The position numbers and the translations under genes were made by a program. This document shows, one piece after another, positions 50,464-59,755 of a stretch of DNA of 64,000 bases; the first letter of the stretch is position 1, and each line of letters begins with the position of its first letter. This stretch comes from Alphaproteobacteria bacterium (GTDB lineage Bacteria; Pseudomonadota; Alphaproteobacteria; Geminicoccales; Geminicoccaceae), in assembly GCA_027045875.1 (NCBI GenBank), contig JALUAG010000027.1:1-64000 (forward strand). The letters run 5' to 3'. The notes under the pieces were generated by a model. The model worked only from the letters and a program-made list of their open reading frames with translations, was not told the DNA's origin and ran no database searches.

Positions 50464-51519
50464 ATGGCGGACATCCTCTTCGTCGTTCCGGGATCGCTGG
50501 ATCAGCTCACCGGCAGCTACGTCTACGACCGGCGCCTGGTGGCGGAACTCGGGCGTCTCGGCTTCTCCCTGCGCACCGAATCCCTGCCCGCCCGCTTCCC
50601 CTTTCCCGAGCCCGCGGATCTCGCCGCCGCCGACCGGCTGTTCGCCGGACTGCCGGCCGGGACCACGGTGATCGTCGACAATCTGGCCTTCGGGGCGATG
50701 CCGGAGATCGTGGCCCGCCACGCCGGCCGGCTGCATCTGATCGCCCTCGTCCATCACCCGCTGGCCTACGAGGCCGGGCTGCCGCCGGGCGAGGTGCGCC
50801 GCCTGATGGCCAGCGAGCGCGCCGCCCTGTTCCACGCCCGGCGGGTGATCGTCACCTCCGCCACCACCCGCGAGGTGCTGGTGCGGGAATTCGCGGTGCC
50901 GATCCATCGCATCACCGTCGCCGAACCGGGCATCGACCCCGCCGAACCGGCGCCGGGATCGGCCTGGAACCCGCCGCGCCTGCTGTCGGTCGCCTCCCTG
51001 ACCCCGCGCAAGGACCATCTGACCCTGATCCGCGCCCTCGCCCACATCGCCGATCTCCCCTGGCGACTGGACATCGTCGGCTCGGCCACCCGCGATCCGG
51101 TGACCGCCCGGGCGGTGCGGGAGGCGGTGATCGCCTTCGGCTTCGGCCATCGGGTGGTGTTCGTCGGCGAATGCCAGGGGGAGGAGCTCGAGGCCGCCTG
51201 GCGGCCGGCCGATCTGTTCGTCTCCGCCTCCCGCTACGAGGGCTACGGCATGGCCCTGATGGAGGCCGTCGCCCGGGGGCTGCCGGTGGTCGCCACCCGC
51301 GGCGGCGCGGTGGCCGAGGTGCTGCCCCCCGACGCCGCGATCCTGGTGGAACCCGGCAATCCGGCGGCGCTCGCCGCGGCCCTGCGCCGGGTGCTGAGCG
51401 ACGCGGCGCTGCAGGCCCGCCTCAGGGCCGGCGCACTCGCCGCCCGCGCGCGGCTTTCGGGCTGGCCCGAGACCGCCCGCACCGTGGCCCGGCTGCTGGA
51501 GCTCGAACTCGCCCTCTGA
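50464..51519 (+). CDS. GT4-family glycosyltransferase
   Basis: 351 residues. N-terminal acceptor domain: VVPGSLDQLTGSYVYDRRLV and ALVHHPLAYEAGLP. C-terminal donor domain: LLSVASLTPRKDHLTLIRAL, FVGECQGEELEAAWRPADLF, SASRYEGYGMALMEAVARG with the E-x7-E motif, and VVATRGGAVAEVL. It transfers an activated sugar to a polymer or lipid. It is isolated from other polysaccharide genes, so its product is unknown. Confidence 0.88.
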   Translation: MADILFVVPGSLDQLTGSYVYDRRLVAELGRLGFSLRTESLPARFPFPEPADLAAADRLFAGLPAGTTVIVDNLAFGAMPEIVARHAGRLHLIALVHHPLAYEAGLPPGEVRRLMASERAALFHARRVIVTSATTREVLVREFAVPIHRITVAEPGIDPAEPAPGSAWNPPRLLSVASLTPRKDHLTLIRALAHIADLPWRLDIVGSATRDPVTARAVREAVIAFGFGHRVVFVGECQGEELEAAWRPADLFVSASRYEGYGMALMEAVARGLPVVATRGGAVAEVLPPDAAILVEPGNPAALAAALRRVLSDAALQARLRAGALAARARLSGWPETARTVARLLELELAL

Positions 51520-51528
51520 CGCCACCGC

Positions 51529-52104
51529 TCACCCGCGCGGGCGGCGGCCGAGGCGGTGGAATTCGGGATTGGGGCGCAGTCCGCTCATGTGGGCGAGCCG
51601 GTTGCTCGCCGCGAACAGCGCCGTGATGGCGCCGATGTCCCAGATCGCCTCGCGATCGAAGCCGGCCGCCCGGAGCGCGTCGGCATCCTCCGGTCCCACC
51701 TCCCAGGGGCGCATGGCGAGCTTTTCCGCATAGGCCAGCATCGCCCTCTGCCGGGGGGAGAGGTCGGCCCGCCGCCAGTCGACGGCGAGAATGTCGGAAA
51801 TCTCCGGATCCTTCGCCCGCACCCGCAGGATCGCCCCGTGGGCGACCACGCAGTAGAGGCAGCGGTTGCGGGCCGAGGTCGCGACCACGATCATCTCCCG
51901 CTCGACCCGCGACAGCCCCTCCTCCTTCTCCATCAGCGCGTCGTGCCAGGCGAAGAAGGCCCGGAACTCGGCCGGGCGCCGGGCGAGCAGCAGGAACACG
52001 TTGGGCACGAAGCCCGCCCTCTCCTGCACCGCCAGGATCCGCGCCCGCACGTCCTCCGGCAGATCCGAAAGCTCCGCCGGCGGAAACGGACCGTCCGCGA
52101 ACAT
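51529..52104 (-). CDS. Carboxymuconolactone-decarboxylase/AhpD-like peroxidase-related protein
   Basis: 191 residues. The AhpD-like core is SRVEREMIVVATSARNRCLY then CVVAHGAIL, with the redox pair C-LY-C and a downstream His. The family (uncharacterised peroxidase-related, TIGR01926-like) acts on peroxides or as a disulfide reductase partner. It faces the upstream glycosyltransferase tail to tail and diverges from the PrpB-like gene. Confidence 0.88.
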   Translation of the reverse strand: MFADGPFPPAELSDLPEDVRARILAVQERAGFVPNVFLLLARRPAEFRAFFAWHDALMEKEEGLSRVEREMIVVATSARNRCLYCVVAHGAILRVRAKDPEISDILAVDWRRADLSPRQRAMLAYAEKLAMRPWEVGPEDADALRAAGFDREAIWDIGAITALFAASNRLAHMSGLRPNPEFHRLGRRPRG

Positions 52105-52201
52105 CGCCTCCTCCCCCGATGACGTGATCCGCCCTTCCCTTGCGCGAGGCGGGGCGGCGCTTCAAGCTGCGGAATGTCGCCGGAGGAGCGGGAGAGCGGG
52201 G

Positions 52202-53098
52202 ATGCGGGAGGATGCCGCGCGCAGAGGGCGGTTGCGCGAACTGCTGGCCGGACGCCGGGCGGTGCTGGTGCCGGGGGCGGCCGATGCGCTGACCGCCCGC
52301 ATCGTCGAGGAGCTCGGCTTCGCCGCCGTCTACGCGAGCGGCGCCGGCATCACCAACAGCCGCCTCGCCCTGCCGGACCTCGGCTTTCTCGGTCTCGCCG
52401 AGCTCGAATCCTGCGTGCGGGCGATGCGCGAGGCCTGCGATCTGCCGCTCCTGGTCGATGCCGACACCGGCTTCGGCAATGCCCTCAACGTCCACGAGAC
52501 GGCGCGCCGGCTGGAGCGGGCGGGCGCCGATGCGGTGCAGATCGAGGACCAGCTCTGGCCCAAGCGCTGCGGCCATTTCGCCGGCAAGGCGGTGATTCCC
52601 GTCGAGGAGATGGAGGCGCGCATCCGCGCGGCCTGTGCCGCCCGCCGCGATCCCGACCTCCTGATCGTCGCCCGTACCGACGCCCGCGCCGTCCTCGGGT
52701 TCGAGGAGGCCCTCGTCCGCGCCCGCCGCTACCACGAGGCCGGGGCCGATCTGCTGTTCGTCGAGGCGCCCGAGAGCGAGGCGGAGCTCGCCGCCGTTCC
52801 GGCACGGCTGCCGGACGTGCCGCTCCTGGTCAACATGGTGGTCGGCGGCCGCACGCCCCTTCTCCCCCGCGACCGTCTGGCCGCCATGGGCTACGCCCTC
52901 GTGCTCTACGCCAACGCCGCCCTGCAGGGGGCGATCCGCGGCGCCGCACGGGCGCTCGAAGCACTGCGCGAGCGGGGCGTGCTGGAGGAGGATCCGGAAC
53001 TGCTGGCCCCCTTCGCCGAGCGCCAGCGGCTGGTGCGCAAGCCCCTGTTCGACGCGCTCGAGGAGCGTCTTTCGCGCCCGCCGGAGCCCCGGACATGA
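52202..53098 (+). CDS. Isocitrate lyase/PEP mutase-family enzyme (PrpB-like)
   Basis: 298 residues from ATG 52202. TIM-barrel enzyme with [20 protein letters not shown], the metal [23 protein letters not shown] (catalytic KRCGH Cys) and VARTDARA. This signature covers 2-methylisocitrate lyase, dimethylmalate lyase and oxaloacetate decarboxylase. A PrpD-like gene overlaps its stop, so methylisocitrate or a substituted malate is a likely substrate. No prpC or acn is in the pair. The GGAG before ATG is usable. Confidence 0.85.
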   Translation: MREDAARRGRLRELLAGRRAVLVPGAADALTARIVEELGFAAVYASGAGITNSRLALPDLGFLGLAELESCVRAMREACDLPLLVDADTGFGNALNVHETARRLERAGADAVQIEDQLWPKRCGHFAGKAVIPVEEMEARIRAACAARRDPDLLIVARTDARAVLGFEEALVRARRYHEAGADLLFVEAPESEAELAAVPARLPDVPLLVNMVVGGRTPLLPRDRLAAMGYALVLYANAALQGAIRGAARALEALRERGVLEEDPELLAPFAERQRLVRKPLFDALEERLSRPPEPRT

Positions 53099-54519
53099 GC
53101 CGCCCCGCGCCCGATCCCCTGCTGACGGCCATCGCCGACTACGTGGTCTCGCCCCTCGACGCCTCCGCGGAGGCGGCGGAGACCGCCCGCCTCTGCCTGC
53201 TGGACGCCCTGGGCTGCGCCTTCGCCGCCCTCGCCCATCCCGAATGCACGAAGCTCCTCGGCCCGGTGGTTCCCGGCACCCGGGTGCCCCACGGCGCCCG
53301 GGTACCGGGAACGCCCTTCGTCCTGGATCCCGTCAAGGCGGCCTTCGATCTCGCCACCATGATCCGCTGGCTGGATTTCAACGATACCTGGCTCGCCGCC
53401 GAATGGGGGCATCCCTCCGACAATCTCGGCGCCGTGCTGGCCACCGCCGACTGGAGGGCGCGGCGGGCCCGGGCCGCGGGCGAACCCGTCCCCCGCATGG
53501 AGGAGGTCCTCGAGGCGCTGATCAAGGCCTACGAGATCCAGGGGGTGCTGGCCCTCGACAACGCCTTCAACCGAGTGGGCCTCGACCATGTGATCCTGGT
53601 CAAGCTCGCGTCCTGTGCGGTCTGCACCCGGCTCCTGGGCGGCGGGCGGGAGGAGATCGTCGACGCCCTCTCCCAGGTCTGGGTGGACGGCCATCCGCTG
53701 CGCACCTACCGGCATTTCCCCAACGCCGGCCCGCGCAAGAGCTGGGCGGCGGGGGATGCGGCGGGGCGGGCGGTGCAGCTCGCCCTCCTGACCCTCGCCG
53801 GTGAGATCGGCTGTCCGACGGCGCTTTCGGCCCCCCGCTGGGGGTTCCAGGAGGTGCTGTTCGGCGGCCGCGAGGTGCGCCTCGCCCGCCCCCTCGCCGG
53901 CTACGTGATCGAGAACATCCTGTTCAAGGTGGCGCATCCGGCCGAATTCCACGCCCAGACGGCGGTGGAGGCGGCCCTCGCCCTCCATCCCGCGGTGCGG
54001 GAGCGGATCGGGGAGATCGCACGGATCACCGTCCGCACCCAGGAGGCGGCGGTGCGGATCATCGACAAGAAGGGGCCCCTGCACAATCCCGCCGACCGCG
54101 ACCACTGCCTGCAGTACATGGTGGCGGTACCGCTCCTCTTCGGCCGGCTGACGGCCCGCGACTACGAGGACGAGGCCGCCGCCGATCCGCGCATCGACGC
54201 GCTGCGGGCACGCATGGAGGTGACCGAGGATCCGGCCTACACCGCCGCCTACCACGACCCCGGACGGCGGGCGATCCCCAACGCCGTGCGGGTGTTCTTC
54301 GGCAACGGCGACGCCACCGAGGAGGTGGAGATCCTCTATCCCCTCGGCCATCGCCGGCGGCGGCGGGAGGCCCTGCCCCATCTCGAGGAGAAGTTCCGCA
54401 GCCATCTGGCGGCGTGCTTTCCCCGTCGCCGGCGGGAGCGGATCCTGGAGGCGACCGCCAGCCGCGCCGCGATCGCGGCGCTTCCCGTCGACCGTTTCGT
54501 CGATCTCTTCGTCCCCTGA
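53095..54519 (+). CDS. MmgE/PrpD-family dehydratase (2-methylcitrate dehydratase-like)
   Basis: 474 residues, normal for PrpD. Key stretches: [20 protein letters not shown] near the start, [22 protein letters not shown] (substrate loop), [19 protein letters not shown] and the later [16 protein letters not shown]. PrpD dehydrates 2-methylcitrate to 2-methylaconitate. Its ATG overlaps the PrpB-like stop by 4 bases, so both are made together; the synthase is not here, and this may be a propionate/methylcitrate route or a route for another substituted citrate. Confidence 0.9.
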   Translation: MSRPAPDPLLTAIADYVVSPLDASAEAAETARLCLLDALGCAFAALAHPECTKLLGPVVPGTRVPHGARVPGTPFVLDPVKAAFDLATMIRWLDFNDTWLAAEWGHPSDNLGAVLATADWRARRARAAGEPVPRMEEVLEALIKAYEIQGVLALDNAFNRVGLDHVILVKLASCAVCTRLLGGGREEIVDALSQVWVDGHPLRTYRHFPNAGPRKSWAAGDAAGRAVQLALLTLAGEIGCPTALSAPRWGFQEVLFGGREVRLARPLAGYVIENILFKVAHPAEFHAQTAVEAALALHPAVRERIGEIARITVRTQEAAVRIIDKKGPLHNPADRDHCLQYMVAVPLLFGRLTARDYEDEAAADPRIDALRARMEVTEDPAYTAAYHDPGRRAIPNAVRVFFGNGDATEEVEILYPLGHRRRRREALPHLEEKFRSHLAACFPRRRRERILEATASRAAIAALPVDRFVDLFVP

Positions 54520-54546
54520 CCCCTCCCGCCGAGGAGACCACCCGCG

Positions 54547-55098
54547 ATGCGTCTTTTCCGCCCTCTCGCCCTGCTCGTCGCGCTGCCGGTGATGCTCGCC
54601 ACCGGCGGGCTTCGGGCCCACAGCTTCGATCTCGCCCTGTTCGTCCCCCTCTCCGGCCCGGAACGGGAGATCGGCGAGGAGATGCGCGCCGGCTTCCTCG
54701 AGGCGACCCGGGAGTTCGACGCCCATCCCGGCCAGGAATCGGACGGCCATCTGGGCGGGCTCGACGTCTATGTGACGGTGATCGACAGCGCGCGGGCGGA
54801 AAGCGGGGTCACCCTCCCCGGCGATCCCGCCTTCCTCGTCGGCCGCCTGCCGCCACGGCTCGCCGCCGGCGACGATCCGGGGGACGGACCGCTGACGGTG
54901 ACCGTCACCGGCCCCCTGCGGGCGGCGGAGGCCCGGGCCGTGGGCTACGACCTCGCCCGCCTGATCGCCCTCGCGGTGCGGGCGCGGGGCGGCGATTTCG
55001 GCGATCGGCGCGCGCTCCGGGCGGCGCTCCGAAAGGCATGGGCCACCCACCCCTATCGCTCCGACCGCGCGTTCTTCCGCCTTTCCGACTCCTCCTGA
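54547..55098 (+). CDS. Short LivJ-like periplasmic binding protein with internal deletion
   Basis: 183 residues, half the usual 370-400. A signal peptide ends near GLRAHS. The N-terminal lobe begins LALFVPLSGPEREIGEEMRA like branched-chain amino-acid binding proteins, and the C-terminal part GYDLARLIALAVRARGGDF resembles the end of the same family, but the middle, with most ligand residues, is missing. The frame is intact, so it may be a functional mini-protein or a remnant. It has no ABC permease next to it and sits 27 bases after prpD. Confidence 0.6.
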   Translation: MRLFRPLALLVALPVMLATGGLRAHSFDLALFVPLSGPEREIGEEMRAGFLEATREFDAHPGQESDGHLGGLDVYVTVIDSARAESGVTLPGDPAFLVGRLPPRLAAGDDPGDGPLTVTVTGPLRAAEARAVGYDLARLIALAVRARGGDFGDRRALRAALRKAWATHPYRSDRAFFRLSDSS

Positions 55099-55142
55099 AC
55101 GGGGCATGCCGGCGTCTCGCGGAACCCGTCGGGAGGAATGCC

Positions 55143-55355
55143 ATGCAGCCCGGTCACATCTACAAGAAGACCGAGATCGTCGGCACCTCGGAGAGCTCCC
55201 TCTCCGATGCCATCGAAAGGGCGGTGGCGCGGGCCTGCAGAACCCTGCGCCACGTCGACCGGTTCGAGGTGGTGGAGACCCGCGGCACGGTGCGGGACGG
55301 CAAGGTGGAAAGCTACCAGGTGGTGCTCAAGATCGGGTTCCGTCTCGAGGATTGA
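55143..55355 (+). CDS. Dodecin
   Basis: 70 residues. It matches the flavin/CoA-binding dodecin fold: YKKTEIVGTSESSLSDAIER, RACRTLRHVDRFEVVETRG, and VESYQVVLKIGFRLED. Dodecins form a 12-mer that stores riboflavin or FMN. The ATG follows GGGAGG by 6 bases. Confidence 0.93.
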   Translation: MQPGHIYKKTEIVGTSESSLSDAIERAVARACRTLRHVDRFEVVETRGTVRDGKVESYQVVLKIGFRLED

Positions 55356-55370
55356 GCCCCGACCCGTCGC

Positions 55371-56501
55371 TCAGCCGGTCGCCGTTCCGGCGGCATGTTC
55401 GCCGATGCGCGCCCAGACCTCGCCGGTCTCTTCGGCGAGCGCCGTCTCCTCCGCGGCATCGAATGCCGGCCGGTAATAGCCCGGACGGCTGAGCCGGGCG
55501 GCGGCGCGGGCGCGCTCCTCCGCGGAAAGCGGCAGCGCCACATGCGCGAAGATGCGCTCCAGGGTCGCCTCCGCCCGGTCGCAGAGATCCTCGTAGCGCA
55601 CGAGGAGTGCCCGGGCGCGCAGGGTCTCGTCGGCGGCCAGCCGGTCGAGCAGGAACCCGTAGAGCATGGCCCAGTAGCGGGCGAAGCCGCGCACGAGCTC
55701 CCCCTTCCGCCACAGCTCGCGGATGCTCTCCACCCGCGCCGTGTCGCCGGTGTTGACGGGGCGCAGGTCGAGGCCGAACTCGAAATGCCCGACCCGCCGC
55801 ATGTGCGCGAGGATGCGCGGGTCGCGCTCCTCCTCCCGACAGAACAGCCGATGCTGCTTGATCAGTGATGCCACGTGCCAGCGCGGATCGCGCACCGGCA
55901 GGACGAACCGGGCATCGGGAAACAGCTTCAGCAGATAGGAAAGACGGGTGAGATTGTAGTTGCCCTTGCAGAGATAGCGCGTGCCGCCGCGGATCAGCAG
56001 GATCTTGCGGATGTGGTCCCGGTAGAAGCGCTCGAAGGCGGGATGCTCGGTCTCCCGGTCGAGAACGTTCGATCTTCCCGGATCGTGCAGATCGGGGAAG
56101 AAATGCATCCACAGCACTTCCTCGAACGCCTCGGGACTGTCCGGGGTGACCAGGATGCGGTCCCGGTGTGCCCGTTCGGCGGGGGGCGCGTCGCGATCGT
56201 AGATGTGGGCGAAGGCGCGGTTCCAGAAGATCGGCGTGAAGATCGGCGGGAAATCGCGGTAGCGATGGGTGGCGACCCCGGGACGGGAGGCCAGCAGTTC
56301 GAGCAGGATGGTGGTGCCGGCCCGCGCCAGTCCGGTCACGTAGATCGGCCGGTCGATCGCGATCTCCGCGAGATCAGCCGCGAACACGCGGCTCTCGAGA
56401 TCGCCCAGCCGCCGCCAGAAACCGCCGGTGCGCTCAACGAAGCCGCCGAGACGGTCGAGCCAGCCCGGCATCTCCATGCCGGCCGCGGAGGAGGTTGCCA
56501 T
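55371..56501 (-). CDS. PAPS-dependent sulfotransferase-like protein
   Basis: 376 residues from ATG 56501, overlapping the upstream stop (TGATG). The 5'-phosphosulfate loop is PIYVTGLARAGTTILLELLA, the P-loop-like TGxARxGTT motif; the second PAPS region is RFVLPVRDPRWHVASLIKQH. These are features of the sulfotransferase superfamily, acting on carbohydrate, lipid or Tyr hydroxyls. PAPS would come from CysNC at 14.6 kb. It is the distal gene of a three-gene unit with an EMC3-like membrane protein and a small YIGPGAG protein; the acceptor is unknown, but a cell-surface glycan or lipid is likely. Confidence 0.87.
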   Translation of the reverse strand: MATSSAAGMEMPGWLDRLGGFVERTGGFWRRLGDLESRVFAADLAEIAIDRPIYVTGLARAGTTILLELLASRPGVATHRYRDFPPIFTPIFWNRAFAHIYDRDAPPAERAHRDRILVTPDSPEAFEEVLWMHFFPDLHDPGRSNVLDRETEHPAFERFYRDHIRKILLIRGGTRYLCKGNYNLTRLSYLLKLFPDARFVLPVRDPRWHVASLIKQHRLFCREEERDPRILAHMRRVGHFEFGLDLRPVNTGDTARVESIRELWRKGELVRGFARYWAMLYGFLLDRLAADETLRARALLVRYEDLCDRAEATLERIFAHVALPLSAEERARAAARLSRPGYYRPAFDAAEETALAEETGEVWARIGEHAAGTATG

Positions 56502-57262
56502 CACTCGATCCGGAAGACGAGTTTGACGAGCAGCGAAGTGACGAGCAGGCTCGCGAAGTAGATCGCCTCCCAGCCGGCGAGCCAGCCGGGCAGGCCGGGG
56601 AGCAGGCGGCGCGGCGCGAGCTCGAAGCGGATGGCCTCGATCGCCGCATCCTCGCGCAGATAGCCCATCTCGTTGCCGAGAAGGAGGTTCCACCAGAGCG
56701 GCTTGTGGACCACATCGTTGGCCGGAACCGGCGGCGGGCCGGCATAGACCACCCCCTTCGCGTCGCGGAAGCGGATCTCGCCGGCACTCGCGGGCCAGCG
56801 CAGGAAGAGCTCCCCGCCGCGTTCCTCGAGCGCCCCCTGCGGCTCCACCAAGATTCCCCCGCGTCCCGGCTCGAAGGCGATCGCCACCGGCGATGCCGGT
56901 GGCGGCGGTTCATAACCGTAGCGGGCCGCGACCCACAGGATGACGAGCAGGATGGGCAGCGAGGCGAGCAGGGCCGGACCGGTGACGGTGCCGAGCAGAC
57001 GGAAGGAGGCCGCGAGGTTGGCGCGCGAGAGGCGCATGGTCTCGCCGAGATCGTCGCCCGCCGCCAGCCGACGGCGGATCCGTCCGATCTCCTCCTTGTG
57101 CCGCCGGATCTTCTCCTGGTTCGAGCTCCAGCGGTAGAAGCCCATGGTGACGACGCCGCTCGCGACCCCGAACAGGGCGACCCGCAGGCCGGCGGGCAGG
57201 AAGGCGATCAGGGCGTCGAGGGTGTCGAACAGCGGGAAGGAGAGGTTCAGGAGGCCATTCAA
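56501..57262 (-). CDS. Membrane protein with EMC3/DUF106-like topology
   Basis: 253 residues from a TTG at 57262 that overlaps the previous stop (TTGA); no ATG or GTG start fits. Layout: TM1 about 25-43, a basic cytosolic coiled-coil hairpin about 44-88 (RWSSNQEKIRRHKEEIGRIR), TM2 about 92-113, a periplasmic beta-rich insertion about 114-228, and TM3 about 229-249. TM1-coiled coil-TM2-TM3 is the topology of the EMC3/TMCO1/DUF106 branch of the Oxa1/YidC superfamily, with an added outer domain. The assignment rests on topology, not on sequence identity. It probably helps insert or position the sulfotransferase product or partner. Confidence 0.65.
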   Translation of the reverse strand: MNGLLNLSFPLFDTLDALIAFLPAGLRVALFGVASGVVTMGFYRWSSNQEKIRRHKEEIGRIRRRLAAGDDLGETMRLSRANLAASFRLLGTVTGPALLASLPILLVILWVAARYGYEPPPPASPVAIAFEPGRGGILVEPQGALEERGGELFLRWPASAGEIRFRDAKGVVYAGPPPVPANDVVHKPLWWNLLLGNEMGYLREDAAIEAIRFELAPRRLLPGLPGWLAGWEAIYFASLLVTSLLVKLVFRIE

Positions 57263-57501
57263 CGGCCCTCGTCCTGCGCGGCGGCGGTGGTCGCGGCGGC
57301 ATTCCGGCGGCGACGGCGCAGCAAGGCGCGGATGGGCCAGAACAGGACCGCCCCGATCGCCAGGAAAACGGCGACGATCACCCCCCACAACGCGCCCAGC
57401 ATGGTGATCCCCGCCCCGGGACCGATGTAGGCCATCGCCGGTGCCGCATGGAGGCCCAACCACAGAGCCGGCAGCAGGATCGCGAGGCGAAGATCGCGCA
57501 T
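57259..57501 (-). CDS. Small exported YIGPGAG membrane protein
   Basis: 80 residues from ATG 57501 (GGAGA upstream); an earlier start at 57573 is less likely. A signal-like segment ends near APAMA, then AYIGPGAGITMLGALWGVIV and a second hydrophobic span (AVFLAIGAVLFWPIRALL) followed by an Arg-rich cytosolic tail. The YIGPGAG motif directly after the signal cleavage site is a conserved small family often next to sulfotransferase or phosphatase genes. Function unknown. It is the first gene of the unit. Confidence 0.7.
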   Translation of the reverse strand: MRDLRLAILLPALWLGLHAAPAMAYIGPGAGITMLGALWGVIVAVFLAIGAVLFWPIRALLRRRRRNAAATTAAAQDEGR

Positions 57502-57660
57502 GGTCTGGTCTCCGGTAGCGAGGGATCGACGGGAGGCGGATCGCGTGTCGATGTCCCGTACCCCGTCAATCATGTGGAGATCCCACCGCAGGTCAAGAAC
57601 ACGTCCCGGTATATTCCCGTCGGATCACCGCCCCGCCGTACGATCGTGCCGACGCCGCCC

Positions 57661-58902
57661 TCAGCGGGTCGGCGGGTCGGCGGCGATCGCCGCCCCCTCC
57701 GCGAGCAGGGCGGCGATCTCCGCCTCGCCGTAGCCGTACTCGGCGAGCACCTCCCGGGTGTGTTCCCCGAGCCGCGGGGCGCCGCGGAGCGGTCCGGTCG
57801 GGGCGTCGGAGAGCTTGATCGGACAGCCCAGGGTCCGGACCGGCCCGAGCCCGCTATGGAGGACCTCGGTGACCATGCGGCGGGCCACCACCTGGGGATG
57901 ATCGTGCATCTCGGTGATCGACAGCACCGGTCCCGCCGGCAGCCCGGTGGCATCGAACACGGCCAGCCATTCGGCGGTGGTGCGGGCGGCGAAATAGGGG
58001 GTGAGGGCCCGCTCCAGCTCCTCGCGATGCTCCATCCGCCCCCGGTTGTCGGCGAAGCGGGGATCGCGGGCCAGTTCCTCGGCCCCGAGGGCCTCCAGGA
58101 GCCGCAGCCAGTTGGCCTGGTTGGCGGCGCCGATGTTGATCCAGCCGTCCTTCGTCGGAAAGGCCTGATAGGGGGCGTTCAGGGGGTGGGCGGAGCCCAT
58201 CGGCCCGGGTGCGATGCCGGTGGCGAAGGCGATCGCCGAATGCCAGTAGGTGTGGGTGACGCCGGCCTCGAGAAGCGAGGTGTCGACCATCTGTCCCTCG
58301 CCCGTCCGCTGGCGGCGGAGGAGGGCGGCGCAGACCCCGAGGGCGGCCAGGATGCCGGCGGTGATGTCGGTCACCGGCGCCCCCACCTTGACCGGCGGCC
58401 GGCCGGGTCCTTCGCCGGTGATGCTCATCAGCCCGGAAAGGCCCTGGGCGACGAGATCGAAGCCCGCCCGGTCGGCATGGGGGCCGGTGCGGCCGTAGCC
58501 CGAGACGGCGCAGTAGACGAGGCGCGGATTGCGGGGTTTGAGGACCTCCTCGTAGCCGAGGCCGAGCCGTTCCATGGTGCCCTTGCGGAAGTTCTCGATC
58601 ACCACATCGGCGGCATCCAGCATCCGCAGCAGCACCTCGCGTCCCCTCTCCCGCTTGAGATCGAGGACGATGCCCCGCTTGCCCCGGTTCATCATCATGA
58701 AGGCGGCGCTTTCGCCGCCGATCTCGGGCGGCACCGAACGGCGGGTGTCGTCGCCGGCCGGGGCGCGCTCCACCTTGATCACCTCGGCCCCGAGATCGGC
58801 CAGCATCAGCCCGCACACCGGCCCGGCCATGATGTGGGCGAGCTCGATCACCCGGATCCCGGCCAGGGGGCCCTCGCCCCTCCCCTCCGTCATCTCAGTC
58901 AC
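57661..58902 (-). CDS. CaiB/BaiF (class III) CoA-transferase
   Basis: 413 residues: LAGIRVIELAHIMAGPVCGL, MLADLGAEVIKVERAPAGDD, NFRKGTMERLGLGYEEV, and SGYGRTGPHADRAGFDLVAQ with the catalytic Asp. A second family member is at 36 kb; the two are of similar length. It is followed upstream in transcription by an enoyl-CoA hydratase gene whose 3' end overlaps its start by 8 bases, so the pair likely activates and hydrates an unsaturated acid. Confidence 0.92.
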   Translation of the reverse strand: MTEMTEGRGEGPLAGIRVIELAHIMAGPVCGLMLADLGAEVIKVERAPAGDDTRRSVPPEIGGESAAFMMMNRGKRGIVLDLKRERGREVLLRMLDAADVVIENFRKGTMERLGLGYEEVLKPRNPRLVYCAVSGYGRTGPHADRAGFDLVAQGLSGLMSITGEGPGRPPVKVGAPVTDITAGILAALGVCAALLRRQRTGEGQMVDTSLLEAGVTHTYWHSAIAFATGIAPGPMGSAHPLNAPYQAFPTKDGWINIGAANQANWLRLLEALGAEELARDPRFADNRGRMEHREELERALTPYFAARTTAEWLAVFDATGLPAGPVLSITEMHDHPQVVARRMVTEVLHSGLGPVRTLGCPIKLSDAPTGPLRGAPRLGEHTREVLAEYGYGEAEIAALLAEGAAIAADPPTR

Positions 58903-59674
58903 CCCGGAACTCGGGCCTGCGCTTGGCGAGGAAAGCCTCCACCCCGCGCCGGTAGTCGGCGGTGCCGAGGCTGGCGAAGCCCTCCTCGCGCTCCTCCTCG
59001 GTCAGCGGCGTGGGGTCGAGCAGGCGGCGGATGAACTTCTTGTGCCATCGGGCAACGAGCGGCGCGCCCTCGGTGATGCGTTCCGCGGTCGCCCGCGCCT
59101 CGGCGAGCGCCCCGCCGTCCTCGACGATGCGGTTGAGAAGCCCCATCTCGCGCGCCCGTTCGGCGCCGAAGATCCGCCCCTCGAGCAGGATCTCGGCGGC
59201 GTTCGCCGGACCCACCAGATCCATCAGCACCTTGAGCTCGCCGTAGGCCATGGTCAGGCCCAGCTTCTTGATGGGCACGCCGAAGCGGGCGGAGCGGCCG
59301 GCGATGCGCAGATCGCAGGCGCAGGCGAGTTCCAGCCCGCCGCCCACGCACACCCCCTCGATGGCCGCCACCACCGGATGGCAACAGCGCATCACCGCCT
59401 CCATGGCGGCATGGACCGTCCGGCCGTAGATCCGGGCCTGGGCGACATCGGCCCGTTCGCGGGCGAAGGCGGAGATGTCGGCGCCGGCGGCGAAGGCCCG
59501 GGAATCCACGCCGCGCATGATGATGCAGCGCAGATCCCGATCGCCGTCGAGCTCCTCCATCAGCGCACCGAGCCGCCGCCAGGCGGCGAGATCGAGGGCG
59601 TTGAGCCGCTCGGGACGGTTGAGCACGACCTGCGCGACCATCCCTTCGCGCTCGACCAACACGGATTCCTGCAT
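58895..59674 (-). CDS. Enoyl-CoA hydratase/isomerase family protein
   Basis: 259 residues from ATG 59674 after a strong GGGGGGAGGAGG site. Crotonase fold: LNRPERLNALDLAAWRRL, the CoA/oxyanion FAAGADISAF, and GVCVGGGLELACACDLRIA. The catalytic pair of Glu residues at the second oxyanion helix is partly replaced (GELKVLMDLVGP region), so the exact reaction is uncertain. It is co-transcribed with the CoA-transferase; likely substrate a branched or short unsaturated acyl-CoA. Confidence 0.9.
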   Translation of the reverse strand: MQESVLVEREGMVAQVVLNRPERLNALDLAAWRRLGALMEELDGDRDLRCIIMRGVDSRAFAAGADISAFARERADVAQARIYGRTVHAAMEAVMRCCHPVVAAIEGVCVGGGLELACACDLRIAGRSARFGVPIKKLGLTMAYGELKVLMDLVGPANAAEILLEGRIFGAERAREMGLLNRIVEDGGALAEARATAERITEGAPLVARWHKKFIRRLLDPTPLTEEEREEGFASLGTADYRRGVEAFLAKRRPEFRGD

Positions 59675-59755
59675 CCTCCTCCCCCCTGCAGGCCCCCTGT
59701 CGCCTATCACGCCCGGCCCCGCGGCGACAAGGCGCCCCCTCGCCGGGGCATTCCC

